NCBI GenBank assembly: GCA_000827495.1
Contig: KN817520.1
Span: 725,700-789,699 of the forward strand
Reading direction: 5' to 3'
DNA: 64,000 nt
From: Hypholoma sublateritium FD-334 SS-4
Lineage: Eukaryota > Basidiomycota > Agaricomycetes > Agaricales > Strophariaceae
Shown here: positions 44,540-57,160 of the stretch, piece after piece
Numbering within the stretch: position 1 is the first letter of the stretch
How the letters are laid out: each line of letters opens with the position of its first letter
Position numbers and translations under genes: made by a program
The notes under the pieces: generated by a model
What the model was told of the DNA's origin: nothing
The model's database searches: none
What the model saw: the letters and a program-made list of their open reading frames with translations, nothing else

Positions 44540-46479
44540 ATGTCTTCCTCACTCATGCCCCGCAGCGACTCCTTCAACGCCCGCGCCCGCGGCACCTCCC
44601 ACATCGACTTCAAGACCGCCACCACCGGCGTCGCCGCAAAGGCAATGCGCAATGAGATATCGCGTCTCGTCTCCACCGTCGACGACCCCGCCACAAAGCG
44701 CGCCTTCGACACCGAGATGCAGTCCTTCTTCTATCTCTTCACCCGCTACCTCGCCGAGCGTGCCCAGAGCGACGATCTGTATGTTTCTTGCGCGCCGTAG
44801 TGGGCGACCCCTGACTGACCCCATCGGCTGCAGCGACTGGGAACGTATCAAGTCGCCCGCCGCCGACCAGATCGTGCCCTACAGCGAGCTCCCCAAGCCC
44901 AAGAACGCGAACAACCTCAACAAGCTCGCCGTCCTCAAGGTTAACGGCGGTCTCGGTACCTCCATGGGTGCGTTTTTCCGGGCTTTTCCCCCCGACATGT
45001 AATCTGATGCCCCCTGTCCAGGCATGACCGGTGCAAAGAGCGCCCTCGAGGTCAAGGACGACATGACCTTCCTTGATCTCACCGTGCGCCAGATCGAGCA
45101 CCTCAACACGACCCACCGCGTCGATGTGCCCCTCATCCTGATGACGTCGTTCAACACCCATGAGGACACGCTTCGCATCATCAAGAAGTACGCTAACCAG
45201 CAGCTCCGCATCACCACCTTCAACCAGTCGCGTTATCCCCGTATCTTCAAGGAGACCCTGCTCCCCTGCCCCAAGCGCGCTGATGACGACAAGAAGAACT
45301 GGTACCCCCCTGGTCACGGAGATCTCTACAACGCCCTGCTTCACTCGGGCGTCCTCGATCAGCTGATCGCGGAGGGCAAGGAATACCTTTTCGTATCCAA
45401 CTCTGACAATCTCGGTGCTGTGTAAGTCGTGCGCTATGATCGCAAGATTACTTGCTTATACATCTCTGTAGTGTCGATGAGGGTATCCTCCAGCACATGA
45501 TTGACACCAACGCAGAGTTCCTCATGGAGGTTACTGACAAGACCAAGGCTGACATCAAGGGTGGAACTCTCATCGGTGAGCTAAATTTGTTTTGATGAAA
45601 TTAAATCGGCAGTTCCTCATTGTATGCTAGATTACGATGGGTCGATCCGTCTCCTCGAAATCGCCCAAGTGCCTTCGGAACACGTCGAAGACTTCAAGTC
45701 CAGTGAGTATATGCGGTTATTCTTAGATGTATGCGGCCTAACTGTGATATAGTTCGCAAGTTCAAGATCTTCAACACCAACAATCTGTGGATCAACCTCA
45801 AGGCGCTCAAGCGCATCATGGACACTGAGGGCCTCGAGCTTGAGATCATCATCAACCCCAAGACTACCGACGAGGGTCACGCCGTCGTTCAGCTCGAAAC
45901 TGCTGCCGGAGCCGCCATCAAGCACTTCAAGAACGCACACGGTATCAATGTGCCTCGCAAGCGCTTCTTGCCCGTGAAGAGCTGCTCGGATCTGCTGTTG
46001 ATCAAGAGTGATATCTACTCACTTCAACATGGTCAGCTCATCCTGAATGAGCAGCGCATGTTCGAGACCACTCCTGTCATCAAGCTTGGCGACCACTTCA
46101 AGAAGGTTAGTGCTCAGGCGCATATGCACTATTCTTTACTAATTCAAGTATGGGTTTTGTAGATCCAACAATTCCAGAAGCGCTTCAAGAAGATCCCAAA
46201 GATCTTGGAGCTTGACCATTTGACGGTCACTGGCGATGTGTACTTCGGTCGCAATGTCACCCTCCGCGGAACCGTTATTGGTATGTTCCTATCGCAATAA
46301 CGAGTAAAGCTCCTGTCTTATTTTAATCTCTCAGTTGTTGCCAATGAGGGGCAGAGGATCGATATCCCTGATGGATGTATCCTCGAGAACAGGTTGCTTT
46401 CGGGTAACTTGAACATGATTGTATGTCGCCGTCTTTTCAAAACAAGGCTTTCGTGCTCATGCTTGTATAGGAACTGTAA
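44540..46479 (+). CDS. UGP1: UTP-glucose-1-phosphate uridylyltransferase (UDP-glucose pyrophosphorylase), main copy
   Basis: Makes UDP-glucose for cell-wall glucans, glycogen and trehalose. About nine exons; exon 1 is 44540-44778 and exon 2 is 44834-44967. The start [18 protein letters not shown] is followed by the regulatory N-terminus. The nucleotide-binding motif is [20 protein letters not shown]. Then come [34 protein letters not shown] and [12 protein letters not shown], all active-site motifs, and [35 protein letters not shown]. The C-terminal beta-helix ([19 protein letters not shown]) ends SGNLNMI-EL, the last exon encoding only Glu-Leu-stop. A divergent paralogue lies 3.7 kb downstream in inverted orientation. 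Confidence 0.96.
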
Positions 46480-48041
46480 TCTTTACAAGATTTCACATCA
46501 ATCTTCACGCCTTTGAAGACCTCAATATATAGACGACGGTCTTCGTTTCTATTCTTCATTATCATGGACAAGTACCCTTCCTCTCCTTGATTTTACGTCT
46601 TTCCTGTTCTCAGCTTGGGTCGCCCGGGCTGCAAAATAAATGAATCATCGGATATTAGCCATACGCATACACATATTTACGCAGCCAGCGCTACACTCGT
46701 CGTCGTCACCACTATATTACCACTACTTACTACCCCACCTTTACCACACTGACTTCGCAATCCTCTAATACCCGCTGCCGTTTGTTATGTGTGCTGCACC
46801 TGGAGGACCACCAAGCCCTAACTCCAGACTCCTGTGTCTGATACGATACCCCTATGAGACCAAGTGCAATTCACATGCATCCAGTGCTGGTGGAGACTTT
46901 GGATACCTTAGTGTCACTCGGCATACAACACATACTATACCACTCCTTTATTTTGGCACTTTCCCCACTGAATTGATATGCGGTCGTCGATTCGATTCTA
47001 CAGTATGTACATAACAGATACTGGCGACTTGTTTAGAATCATGATGTGTTTTGGCCTCTGATTTTTGGCGCGATCGACGACACTCTGGTTTGGCCTGATG
47101 TCTAAGCTGGCGGTCAACTTCGCTGAGAACAAGTAGAGTACACAGTAAGTGTACGCATACGCCGGAACAACATTGAAGCAGCAATCGATGAGCCAACCGA
47201 GCCAAGAACGATATCGTATTTCCATATCGGGCAATATGGTCTGCTTTTGGACGACGTCGTCTACGTTGGGCGTTTCTCCGTGTTTATTCTCTCGTTCCTG
47301 CTGCTGAACGGGCGGAAGGATTCGTATCGCGTAGACTTCTCTTTCTGCAACTCCCGGTAAAGACGCGCTTCTGTCGGCTTGGCATACTGCTTTCTATCAA
47401 CACCAAGCGGCCATCTAGCGTATTCTGCCGCTGAATTCAATGGGCGGGATGTAAGAATAGGATGAATATCACAATATGAGTCCATGGACGGAGCGGAACA
47501 GTCGGTGTGTCGCCCCGCGCGCCATCGTCGTTAGAACTATGGAGAAATGATGCTGTGCTGGGAGGCGTGTGGAGCCCAATTGAAATTTGGAAGCGCTCCG
47601 AACACGGGCTGATGGGAGTTATTTTTGCGACGGACTTTGCGGTGGTTGACTGGAAATTACTTGGCATTTCCTGACAAACGTGGCCGTGTGGGGTGAAGTA
47701 TAATTGTCATGCTGATCTACAGCTAAGCGTCGTTAAATTGTGCCCTTGCGACTGTCTTATTCAGCCTTATCATTTGCCAGCTACATGGTCTTTGAGTTGA
47801 GCGTATACTAAATACGCATGCATGACTGTCTGGCGCTTTACGAATAACAAACATTTACTTTTGAGCTAATGCTAATAACATTGGAGGAGTATCGTTTATG
47901 TTTGTAGGAATCTGAAATACCTCGTGTATGTGATTAGAGAGGCGGTACTAGTACCCGATTGAACGGCTCGGTTGACCTTCATATAAATAAACAAAAATGA
48001 CAACGCGGATACCCCGGTAAGTTCGCATATTACCAGAAATG
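46480..48041. other. Gene-free intergenic stretch
   Basis: 1.56 kb between the UGP1 stop and the stop of membrane protein B. Short open frames (for example 47437-47667 minus) have no support. Nothing recognisable. Confidence 0.45.
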
Positions 48042-49410
48042 CTATTGGGACGAGAGGTCCAGAGATTTTTCTTCTTTCGCGACATTGTCCAAGTTATCGT
48101 CCGAATCTGAGCTCAAAGGGTCGAAGATTGTACGCTTTTTCCGATAGTATGAGCTGTGCATGATCAAAATCGACCGGCAGCCCTATTGATAGCATTAAAC
48201 GTCAATGAATATTGAGCATGGAGCAAATCAAATAAAAGAATCACCAGGGCTGAAAATGCTGCGGCAAGTAGTCTGCAATGTGGATCAACATCAACAATCA
48301 GTACTCAGAACCCAGGTTTTGGAGAAGACATGCAAGGACTCACGGGTAGAGGGATTGCGACACGCTTTTGGCCTCCATATAGTGCGCACCAACCAAAAAG
48401 AGCACTGGGTAGTGTTAGTTCGGTCGTCCTTCTGGGTGAGAATAATTAAGAGACATACTCAATCCGGTAACCATGAAGGGCGTGGCCCAATGAAACGTAG
48501 TAAGACGTCTGGACGCAGGCGTCGGCGCATGCTTTGCCCTGCGTTGCCCTAGGAAGGCGAGGAAGGCAAGGATGCTATGCAAGGACACTTCGCCCCATCT
48601 ATTTGAATGGTATTAGGGGACAGACACATTGGCGAATGGTGAAGGCACTTGCGTAAAGATAGACACCACACTAATTGGCGCTAGACCGTTAGGGCCCATA
48701 CGATATCCCTCAACCCTTTCGAGATGGTAGGTCCAGATAATAGCCAGATCCATGCACAGCTTGGCGAGACCCAGCGCAACTAGTAGGTAGAGTGTCTTAC
48801 GCATGCCACCAAAAAGCAGATAAACTGCAATATGATAAAAGACGGTCAGGTTAATTCGTTCGCACAGAATATGATTTTTATCACACCTATCTTCATTTGT
48901 GGCAGATCGATACACCATACAAACATCTGAAATATGGAGGATCTGTAAAGGATCCAACCTTCTTCCAGTGGCTTTGACCGCCTGGATGACTGAACCTCGG
49001 TTATGAAAAACTGACTAGGAAGAGGCGAAGGGATATGGTAAGTTTCACAGAGATATGTCAGACGTCCCATAAAGGTCCACTTACTAAAGAGTTATGAAGA
49101 TAAAATAACGCGAATAAATGTACAAAGCCTTCATGGGACTGAAATTTCGGATTTTTACAGTCTTGTCGTTGCGGAATTGTGGAGTGCTAACGAGCGCCGG
49201 TGAGTGGCATTGCGCAGCAAGCAGAGAAACCTCACGCACACCCAGATATATTCCAGTTCTTCAGGTAGATGCGCAACGAGCTCCCAGACACTTATTATCG
49301 CCGACCCGTCTGCGTTCAAATTGATACCATGACAAGGTACACTGCTGTTAGTATGTGAAAAAGGAAGAATAGCGAGAGTCCTCACAGACAGCACACAACG
49401 CTATATCCAT
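48042..49410 (-). CDS. DUF6533-type multipass membrane protein, copy B
   Basis: Paralogue of the gene at 17957-19238. The start MDIALCAV (49410) parallels MDIAR. The DUF6533-like block is ELVAHLPEELEYIWV spliced to RNFSPMKALYIYSRYFIF. The middle has QFFITEVQSSRRSKPLEEGW, ILYRSSIFQMFVWCIDL, VYLLFGGMRKTLYLLVALGL and LAKLCMDLAIIWTYH. The tail RKKRTIFDPLSSDSDDNLDN closely follows copy A (KKRT.FD..SSDSD), so the two share more than the generic fold. Several exon ends, especially the first intron, are not firm. It lies between two UGP genes. Function unknown. Confidence 0.63.
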
Positions 49411-50134
49411 ATAATATGCAGATAGTGTTCAATGGTTTGGCGTTTGACGTTTGTAAGGGCTTTGGGAGTTGTTTCTGTGCTGCTCTTGGCCAAATTGTAG
49501 AATGACGCGTTTATTTTTGACAGGAAGCACATACCCGTCAGTCAGAATTGGAAAGAAAACCAAAGGGAGAAAGGCAAGGCGAAGGCGTGACGTAGGTACT
49601 ACTCAGGCTCTGTCGCCAGTCGGTAGGACTAAACAACAGCTAAGTAGCTCTGGAGGAATGGGCCAATCTGGTGTGGAAATATCCAGCGAGGACGAGACAG
49701 CCTCCCTGGTTACATATTTTGTGCTGGGACGAAGTTTCCCAGTGGGGTTCGGCGTCGGGATCGCAAACACCTCAGTTACTTACAATAGCCGACGGCAGTC
49801 TTCCCAGGGTTCCCTACTATTAAATTTAGGTTCACTCACTTATGTACACCCGGCCGCCTGTTTGCGTTAGCTATAGTGACTCGCGCAGCGCCGGACATTG
49901 ACGTCGCGGAGCCGCATTGCCAAGACGCGTTGGAATCGACATAGTTGCACTAGTGTATCCTGTTTTTTGCTCGATCCTACAAACGGATTGAAGCAACGAA
50001 ACGCATCTATATTCGCATATGGAGATACAAGAGTTACAATTATCAGTGTCGACAGTACACATACTTACACATACCGCAAATCAGAATGTAAAAAATAAAC
50101 GCGGTTTCCCATCAAGAAAGGCAACTTTAAGCAA
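49411..50134. other. Intergenic stretch
   Basis: 724 bp between the start of membrane protein B and the stop of the UGP paralogue. An open frame at 49469-49870 has no recognisable content. Confidence 0.45.
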
Positions 50135-52397
50135 TTATAGTTCCTGATAGGGTTGTTTAGGTGTTAAGAAAACAAAGGGACCCGGCGTTACTTCAACGTT
50201 ACTCACGATCATATTCAAGTTCCCCGATACCAGTCCTGCCCAAGATGAGTGTCAATTGGAGGGAGTTTTGTGGACGAGATTCGTATTTCCTCACGGTTCT
50301 CTAGTACGCAGCCATCCGGGATGTCAATACGCTGTCCTTCGTTGGCAGCAACTTCCTCGGAAATATCAGACAATGTTTGAGAGAGGCAAAGAGATACGCA
50401 CTGATCACCGTTCCACGCAGAGTAACGTTGCGGCCGAAGTGAACGTCACCAGCGACCGTTAAATGATCAAGATCAATGATATGTGGGATTTGTTTGAAAC
50501 GTTTCTGGAATTGATGGATCTAGAACCACAACTGTTCACCGCCAACTGCTGACTACGACATGACGAGAGCAAGGCAGACCTTCCTGAAATGCTCACCCAA
50601 CTTGATGACAGGCGTAGTGCCGAACATTCGATCTTCACTCATTTTCAAGCGCCCATTTTCTATCGCGTAGAGGTCGCTTTTGACAAGCAAGAGGTCTGAG
50701 CAATTCTTCACGGGCAAAAATCGGGAGCGCGGGACATGTACACCGTGAGCATGATGAAAATGTTTGATGGCTGAGCCGGCTGCGGTTTCGAGCTGAATAT
50801 ACTACTTTAGTTTGGACATGATCTGTCAAAGTTTATGCCCATACATGTAAGACAATGCGTCCATCTTCTATTTTTTTTGAGCTCGAAATCACATCCAACG
50901 GCAGATTGTTCTTCTCCAGAGCGCGTTTAAGGGCTTGATAAAAGTACGAATGAGAATATGCACTCAGTCCGGTCATTGATCTGGCAATTTCACCTTTGAG
51001 ATTGATCCATAAATTGTTGGTGTTAAACACCTTGAATTTATGGCCTTGCGATAAGGAACGGCGGCATTATGAATGAAATATAGATAGAGCGATAGGCAAA
51101 TGACCAACCAGAGTGAAACTCGTCCATGAATTGTGGTGGAACTTGCGTCACTTCAAGCAGCTGCAGAGTTCCGTTGTAATCTGTCGCACACATTGTAATG
51201 ATCCAGACTGGAAATAATTTAAGTATACTTACTGATCAATGTTCCGCCCTTTGGTGACCCATTAACATCTGCTCAGATGCGGGACGAGAGAACACGCACC
51301 TTCATGTCTATTCTTGTTTTACTTGTAACCTCCATGATGAATTCGCTTTCAGTTTCGATCATATACTGGAGAATCCGCTTATCAGCACTGCATATGGATT
51401 TTGAGGTCATTGGTTAGATCACTCGAAGGACTCAGGCATGTGAGCTGAGATAAACGAACACAGCGCCGAGATTGTCAGAGTTGGAAACGAAGAGATATTC
51501 TTTGCCTGCAGAGAGAAGTCGATCAAGGACGCCAGAGCGGTCAAGCGCATTGTACAAGTCACCGTGACCAGGTGGGTACCATGCAGATTTACTGTCGTGC
51601 ACCTTCTTCGGTAAAAGTGTCATAGATTCCTTCAGCACTCGAGGGTACCTCGACTGATTGAAAGTCGTAATCTTAACCGGCCGATTGGTATATTTCTGGA
51701 CGATGCGTTGAGTGTCATCTTCCGTATTAAAAGACGTCATCAGAAGGAGGGGCACGTCAACGCGTTCGAGCGTATTCAAGTGTTCAATTTGCCTGACCAC
51801 CAAATCCAAAAATGTAAGATCATTCTGGACTTCGAGAGCGCTCTTCGCGCCGTTCAAGCCTATTAACAGTTTTCATTTTAGTCTATGACGACAAGGAAGA
51901 ATAGGCCCACCCATTGTCGTTCCGAGGCCCCCATTGACCTTGAGAACGGCTAGTTTCTGCAATCCAGCCGTTCCTTTGTCCGGAAGACGATCATAAGGAA
52001 TAATCTGCCCTGCTGTTGGTGAAGTAACTTGATCCCAGTTTCTATACGCACTACTGGATGAAGGAGTTCGCAAATTGAAAGTAAAACTTTACGTACAGAC
52101 TTTGCTTTGCGGCATTATATTGCGCAAAGAGGGTTGCGAAAGATTGCGTCTCCGCAAGCAATAACTAGACAAGTCTAAGACAGTAGACAGAGTGGCATAT
52201 ATGGCACGATAACGGACCTTTCTCTCTGCGGATTTCCGAACAGACCGCACAAGATTGTTGAGGTCCCTGTTCAAAGACTGAGTCTCCTCGTTCTCTGGCA
52301 GGTCTGCAAAGAACTGAGCCGGACGACGGAAAAGGTTAGAAAGGTGTTGCTTGAACAGAGGCATATCAGTGCATGCGTTGCCTGCGCCCGCAGACAT
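50135..52397 (-). CDS. UTP-glucose-1-phosphate uridylyltransferase, divergent paralogue
   Basis: A complete second UGP gene, opposite in strand to the first. Start [20 protein letters not shown] at 52397; the stop is in a last 9-nt coding exon (Glu-Leu-stop) near 50135-50143, the same end as UGP1. Motifs kept: [109 protein letters not shown] and [20 protein letters not shown]. All substrate-binding motifs are intact, so it is probably active. Differences cluster in the N-terminal regulatory part and around residues 300-330. It shares a 372-bp divergent promoter with the eS8 gene. Confidence 0.88.
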
Positions 52398-52769
52398 TTA
52401 TGTATCATGCAAGGCATGCATTTGAAGCGAGGCGACCGCGTCCCAAGACACCACAACGCGTGTATAAGGCGCGTCTGAACAAGATCCGAGCCAACGAGCA
52501 TTGTGCAGGTCAAAATGCGTTTCTGTCGCCCTTGCGGACTGAGTGTCACCCTCAAGCAGTGAGATAAAATTAAATTTGACTCGGCCTGACAAAGGGTAGA
52601 CAGACTGGTGGTGGCATGTAACGAAGGACGACATTGGACGGACAGGGGTTTAGAGAAGGATTTCGGTGATTGCCGAGCGGAGTTTGAATATGAGGCTTGA
52701 ACCTTATTCTCAAGTATCATCACAACTTTGACTGCTCAACAAGGCCCCCCATCCTCAAGACTCTTCGAC
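52398..52769. promoter_or_regulatory. Divergent promoter between the UGP paralogue and eS8
   Basis: 372 bp between the two start codons. The side towards eS8 has a pyrimidine-containing leader before the ATG. No gene within. Confidence 0.45.
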
Positions 52770-53676
52770 ATGGGTAAGTTCTGCTAGTGTGTTTTTTGGT
52801 TGGGCTCCGGTTTATAGAAACATAAAACAGGTATCTCCCGCTCATCCCGCCACAAGCGCTCGGAGACTGGTGCCCAGCGCGCCCACTACCGCAAAAAGAG
52901 AAAGTTCGAGCTCGGTCGTCAACCCGCAAGCACCAAGCTTGGAGCCAAGCGCGTTCACACCGTCCGCGTCCGTGGTGGAAACTTGAAATACCGTGCTCTC
53001 CGTCTCGAGGGAGGAAACTTTGCATGGGGATCTGAGCACACCACCCGCAAGACTAGAATCATCTCTGTTGTACGTGGATTCGCGGAACGCATAAATTCTT
53101 TCATCTGATCTAGGCGATATAGGTCTACAACGCATCAAACAACGAACTTGTCCGAACGAACACCCTCGTCAAGAATGCCATCATCCAAGTCGATGCCACC
53201 CCCTTCCGCCAGTGGTACGAAGCCCACGTGAGTAGATTAACACATTCCCATTTAATTTCAAGATCTAAACTGTATCCTATTAGTATGCCCAACCCGTCAC
53301 CAAAAAAGGCAAGGCCACCGTTCCCGCCGCTGATGCCGCTGAGCCCGTGAAGCTTTCCAACCACGCTCAACGCAGCTTGGACGAGAAGAAGAAGGGTATG
53401 TCTGGCACCCTACTGCACAAGTAACGGTTCATTAAAATAAGGGACAGACGCCAAGATCGACCCCCTGCTTGAGTCCCAATTCGCTGCTGGTCGCCTCTAT
53501 GCCGCCATCTCCAGCCGCCCCGGACAATCTGGCCGTGCCGATGGTTACATTCTGGAAGGAAAGGAGCTGGAGGTAAGTTGATATATATTGCCCGGCGAAC
53601 TCCAGTCTAATCAGGTATATTTTAGTTCTACGTCAGGAAACTGAGGACAGGAAAGCAGAAGCACGCCCATGCTTAA
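52770..53676 (+). CDS. RPS8: 40S ribosomal protein eS8
   Basis: Structural protein of the small ribosomal subunit. About six exons; the first is only four bases (ATGG, 52770-52773, followed by GTAAGT), the second starts at 52831. The product begins [20 protein letters not shown], then [60 protein letters not shown] and [20 protein letters not shown]. It continues [20 protein letters not shown] and ends [19 protein letters not shown]. This is an unmistakable full-length eS8. A first exon that carries little more than the start codon is common for fungal ribosomal protein genes. Confidence 0.97.
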
Positions 53677-56505
53677 ATTTCTTCTCCCCTTTTCTCGTTT
53701 CTTGTGGCCTACGGCATCAGAGTAGTATTTACCTTTGTTTGTAACACTATCTTCGATGACCATGTTCATTTCATCGCTAAAAACCCGCCAGTATGCTTCT
53801 AAGCGCTATGTTTGTTGTCAGGTTCTCTGCTTTGTACCCTCGGGGTATACATAGTGGTGATCGCTGGAAGAGGGGTCTCCAGTAACGCTACGCTATGTAT
53901 TCTAATGAAATATTCTACGTTGAACTCTTTGACGTGCTCACAGCCGTGAACTGCAACCATTTCTATTCCCGACCACTGGAACCTCGGCTTTGAAAGCTTG
54001 AAGCATCTGAATCCCTCATAAACATCCCTCGTCCAGAAATGCTCCGGGTACGGACAGTCGAAGGTTGCTACGTTGTAAACACACTACAAGGCGCTTCATA
54101 CATGTATTTGTCTAGTACCTAATCCTTGAAATATGCCACTGATATACTTCAATTATTTAGATGCAGGACCATCTTTTACTTGTTGGTAAATCCTCATTAC
54201 CATCGACAATGAAATGAATTTGATGTCGCTGTGAGTTGATGTAAAGTTGATCCTAGCTACTTATTTTAATTTATCTATAAGGTTTTTGGTCGAACTATCT
54301 CATCTCAGCTCGCTCACCTGACATGTACAAATTACCTCATTCCAATTCATGCCTTAAAAACAAAAGTCGATGGATAGGACTTCTTTTGATATCTCTATCG
54401 GCTATGAATGTCGGCCTCTCTGCAGCCAGCACCATGTTGATTGTTCGAGGCCAAAAATTCAGTGCGTCGTGTCTGAATGAAAGCGCACTTTCCCTAGTAA
54501 CGTATCTCTTCATGTGCGTATTGTATTCTTATTTTTGGCAGCAACACATTCCTGTACTAAACAGCGGCAACGAATACTTCATCTAAGTCAGCGTCCTTGT
54601 CTAAACATTCTGTATGCGCTTTGCTACGGTCTGAGCGGACTGGACACGGATGCCCTCATTCTCCGTCGACTCGGCCGCGACGGTGCCACTGCCTTCACGA
54701 TGATAATCGGTACGTGATTTTTTTATCTCTTTGTACATACCTAGAAAGACTACTGATTGCATGGGACGTTGATTGTTATACTTTGAGGAATATCCGATTA
54801 TGACAAGTACGATATTTGGCACGAGTCCGCACAGGCTGCATGCCCATAAACTGGCCTATTGTCCGGAAAATCATTCTTTCTAATTAGGCATAGGCAGCCG
54901 ACTAACATGCAAAGACTAGCCATAACAGCCTCAACACCAAGGAGGTGTTCTTCACATGCTACCCAGCAGTTTGCGAGGAGCCCTGATTCTCTGGGATCTT
55001 TTCCTTTGCATCCGGACATCGCCTGTAAATCACTGAAAATTACCAGGACCTTTTACTTATGCTAGCTTTCTGCAAATACATTCGTAGATCCCGACATCAT
55101 ATCTAAGATAACTGACATTTCTCAGCGATAGGGATCAGGATCCACAGATCGGGAAATTGCTCACCTATCGGCGATTGTAGTTGACACGATCCCTCGAGGC
55201 GAATTCGGGTTCTTTCCACCGCACAGAAATGGTCCAACATACGCGCATAATGCATTCACGGCCTTTCCCAGTCTATTTACATATCGAAAGTCACCGACGA
55301 ACATATAAGCTTATTCAAAATAGCTGCGAGTGCTTCTCCAAACCAGCGACTCGGCGATGTTGCCAATTAGACCGTATTAATCAAAATTTCTCAGTATCGT
55401 TTTTCACAGTGTACAGTCATTCCCCGGTCTATGAGACACCCGGCTCCATGATACAAACTTTGCTCCTGAGCTCAGTTTTGCAGCAAATATTCCCAAACTT
55501 TACAAACCTCTTACTATACTATAGTTCTACATGTATGTGAAAGGAATAAGTGTTAACTTTCTCCTATATTCTGTTATTTAAAGAGCAATGTGGTTTTGGT
55601 GTCAATATGAATTTCAGTGGGCTTATTTTGAGGCTTTGAGCTGTGATCTCTCCAATTTTTTCTGTCCGTATCATGTTTTAATACTCATAAAGTAAAATGC
55701 ACTTGAAAAATGCCAGAACATTGCCCAGCAGTCCATGAATTCTCCAAATGAAAGGGATTGTCTTCAATTGCGACGTTTGGAGGTGTCACATCACACCTAC
55801 CATTTTCGGATGCGATCAAATCAGCTTCAAGTCAACGGTGGAGGTGGCTGTAAAAGTGACTAAGCATGGCCAACTTAGGAAGTTCGCGCTGATGTGACCG
55901 TGTCTCAAGGACCGGTTCGACTTCTTGATGCCTCCATTTCTAAAACATTATTGAAGACATTGGTTCTACACTGAAAAATAAACTGAATGCAAAAACATAC
56001 ATTTGACATGCCAATGTACACTCCCATATTTTCAAATTATTTAATTTCATGCAAAAAGCTGACTCCTGAGAGGTTCTAATTTGATTGTCTCATGGACCGG
56101 GGAATGACTGTAGTAGTGATCAATCTACATGTAGCCTTTCCTAGAATGAGAATATGGCTCGTGTTGACTCGTTTTGCTTATGCTCGCACTCGGCTCACAC
56201 AATATTCCGCTCATCAAATGATGATACTTACACGAACAAGGCGACTTGTGAAACTTACTATACTACATAGTGTTGAATGGTTCATCGGCTTGCCATCAGT
56301 ATACAACGTCAATTGGGGTTTTCGACGTTTATTCGGTGTCGGATTTCATACATATTGGTCTTGGACCTACAATTCGGTCATAGCCGGTTCTGTCACGGTT
56401 GAGAGTTGTCTGAAGAGGGGACAAAAATAGATACGATCAAATAATACCGACAAACAACGAGGAAGGGAATTCACTGGTGACCACCAACTCCTTCCAGCGA
56501 TTCAA
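53677..56505. other. Large AT-rich intergenic stretch with a possible membrane-gene relic
   Basis: 2.8 kb, markedly AT-rich and almost free of coding signal. The plus-strand segment 54323-54717 contains a hydrophobic frame RWIGLLLISLSAMNVGLSAA and, in another frame, ILRRLGRDGATAFTMIIG. The latter resembles the C-terminal membrane part of DUF6533-type proteins (L.RDG.xYF pattern). No exon chain could be completed, so this may be a decayed gene. The rest holds nothing recognisable. Confidence 0.3.
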
Positions 56506-57024
56506 TGGTAAGCCCTGCTTACGCGTGTCAATGCATGAGCTTTTGCTAAATTATGCATTTTAGCTCATATTCTCTGTTTTCAAAACCCTCACAGACCAAC
56601 AGGTCACCGTAGAACTCAAAAATGATCTCTCGATCACGGGCGTTTTGAAATCTGTGGACCAGTGCGTCCATCTTTCGTTCTTCACTTGTGGGCTGGAGGC
56701 TTATGACCAGAAATCAGATTTCTGAACATAAGACTTGATAACATCAAGGTTGCGGACGAAGATCGTCATCCCCACATGGTGAGTGTCTGTTCTTCTGCAC
56801 TCTTCTGTGTGATTGGCTGATTGGCTTGGGGTATTGCTAGATGGCAGTCAAGAACTGTTTCATTCGTGGATCGGTTGTTCGCTATGTTCAACTACCAGCA
56901 GAGCATGTGGATACTCAACTTCTGGAGGACGCGACTCGCAGGGGTACGTTTTGGTTGGTTATTGAAATGAGAGGTTTTATTAACATGATCTGCAGAGTCT
57001 CTGAATCAGACCAAACGACAATGA
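56506..57024 (+). CDS. LSM2: U6 snRNA-associated Sm-like protein LSm2, 97 aa
   Basis: Core subunit of the Lsm1-7 (mRNA decay) and Lsm2-8 (U6 snRNA) rings. Exons 56506-56508, 56564-56661, 56718-56778, 56841-56943 and 56996-57024. The first exon is exactly the ATG. The product reads MLIFSVFKTLTDQQVTVELK, NDLSITGVLKSVDQFLNIRL (Sm1 motif), ADEDRHPHMMAVKNCFIRGS and VVRYVQLPAEHVDTQLLEDA (Sm2 motif IRGSVVRYVQLP), then a short basic tail. Length and sequence match LSm2 across eukaryotes. It converges with the WD40 gene. Confidence 0.97.
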
Positions 57025-57160
57025 CCGACTCTTTCTTCTTCTGATACCATTGACTTCCAATTGTACTTTACACTTCGATTACACGACAAGCCATTCTAAC
57101 CCGGGGCCTGTGAAGGCCATTCGCTACATTTCTGCAACAGATACTATTCATCGTCGAACG

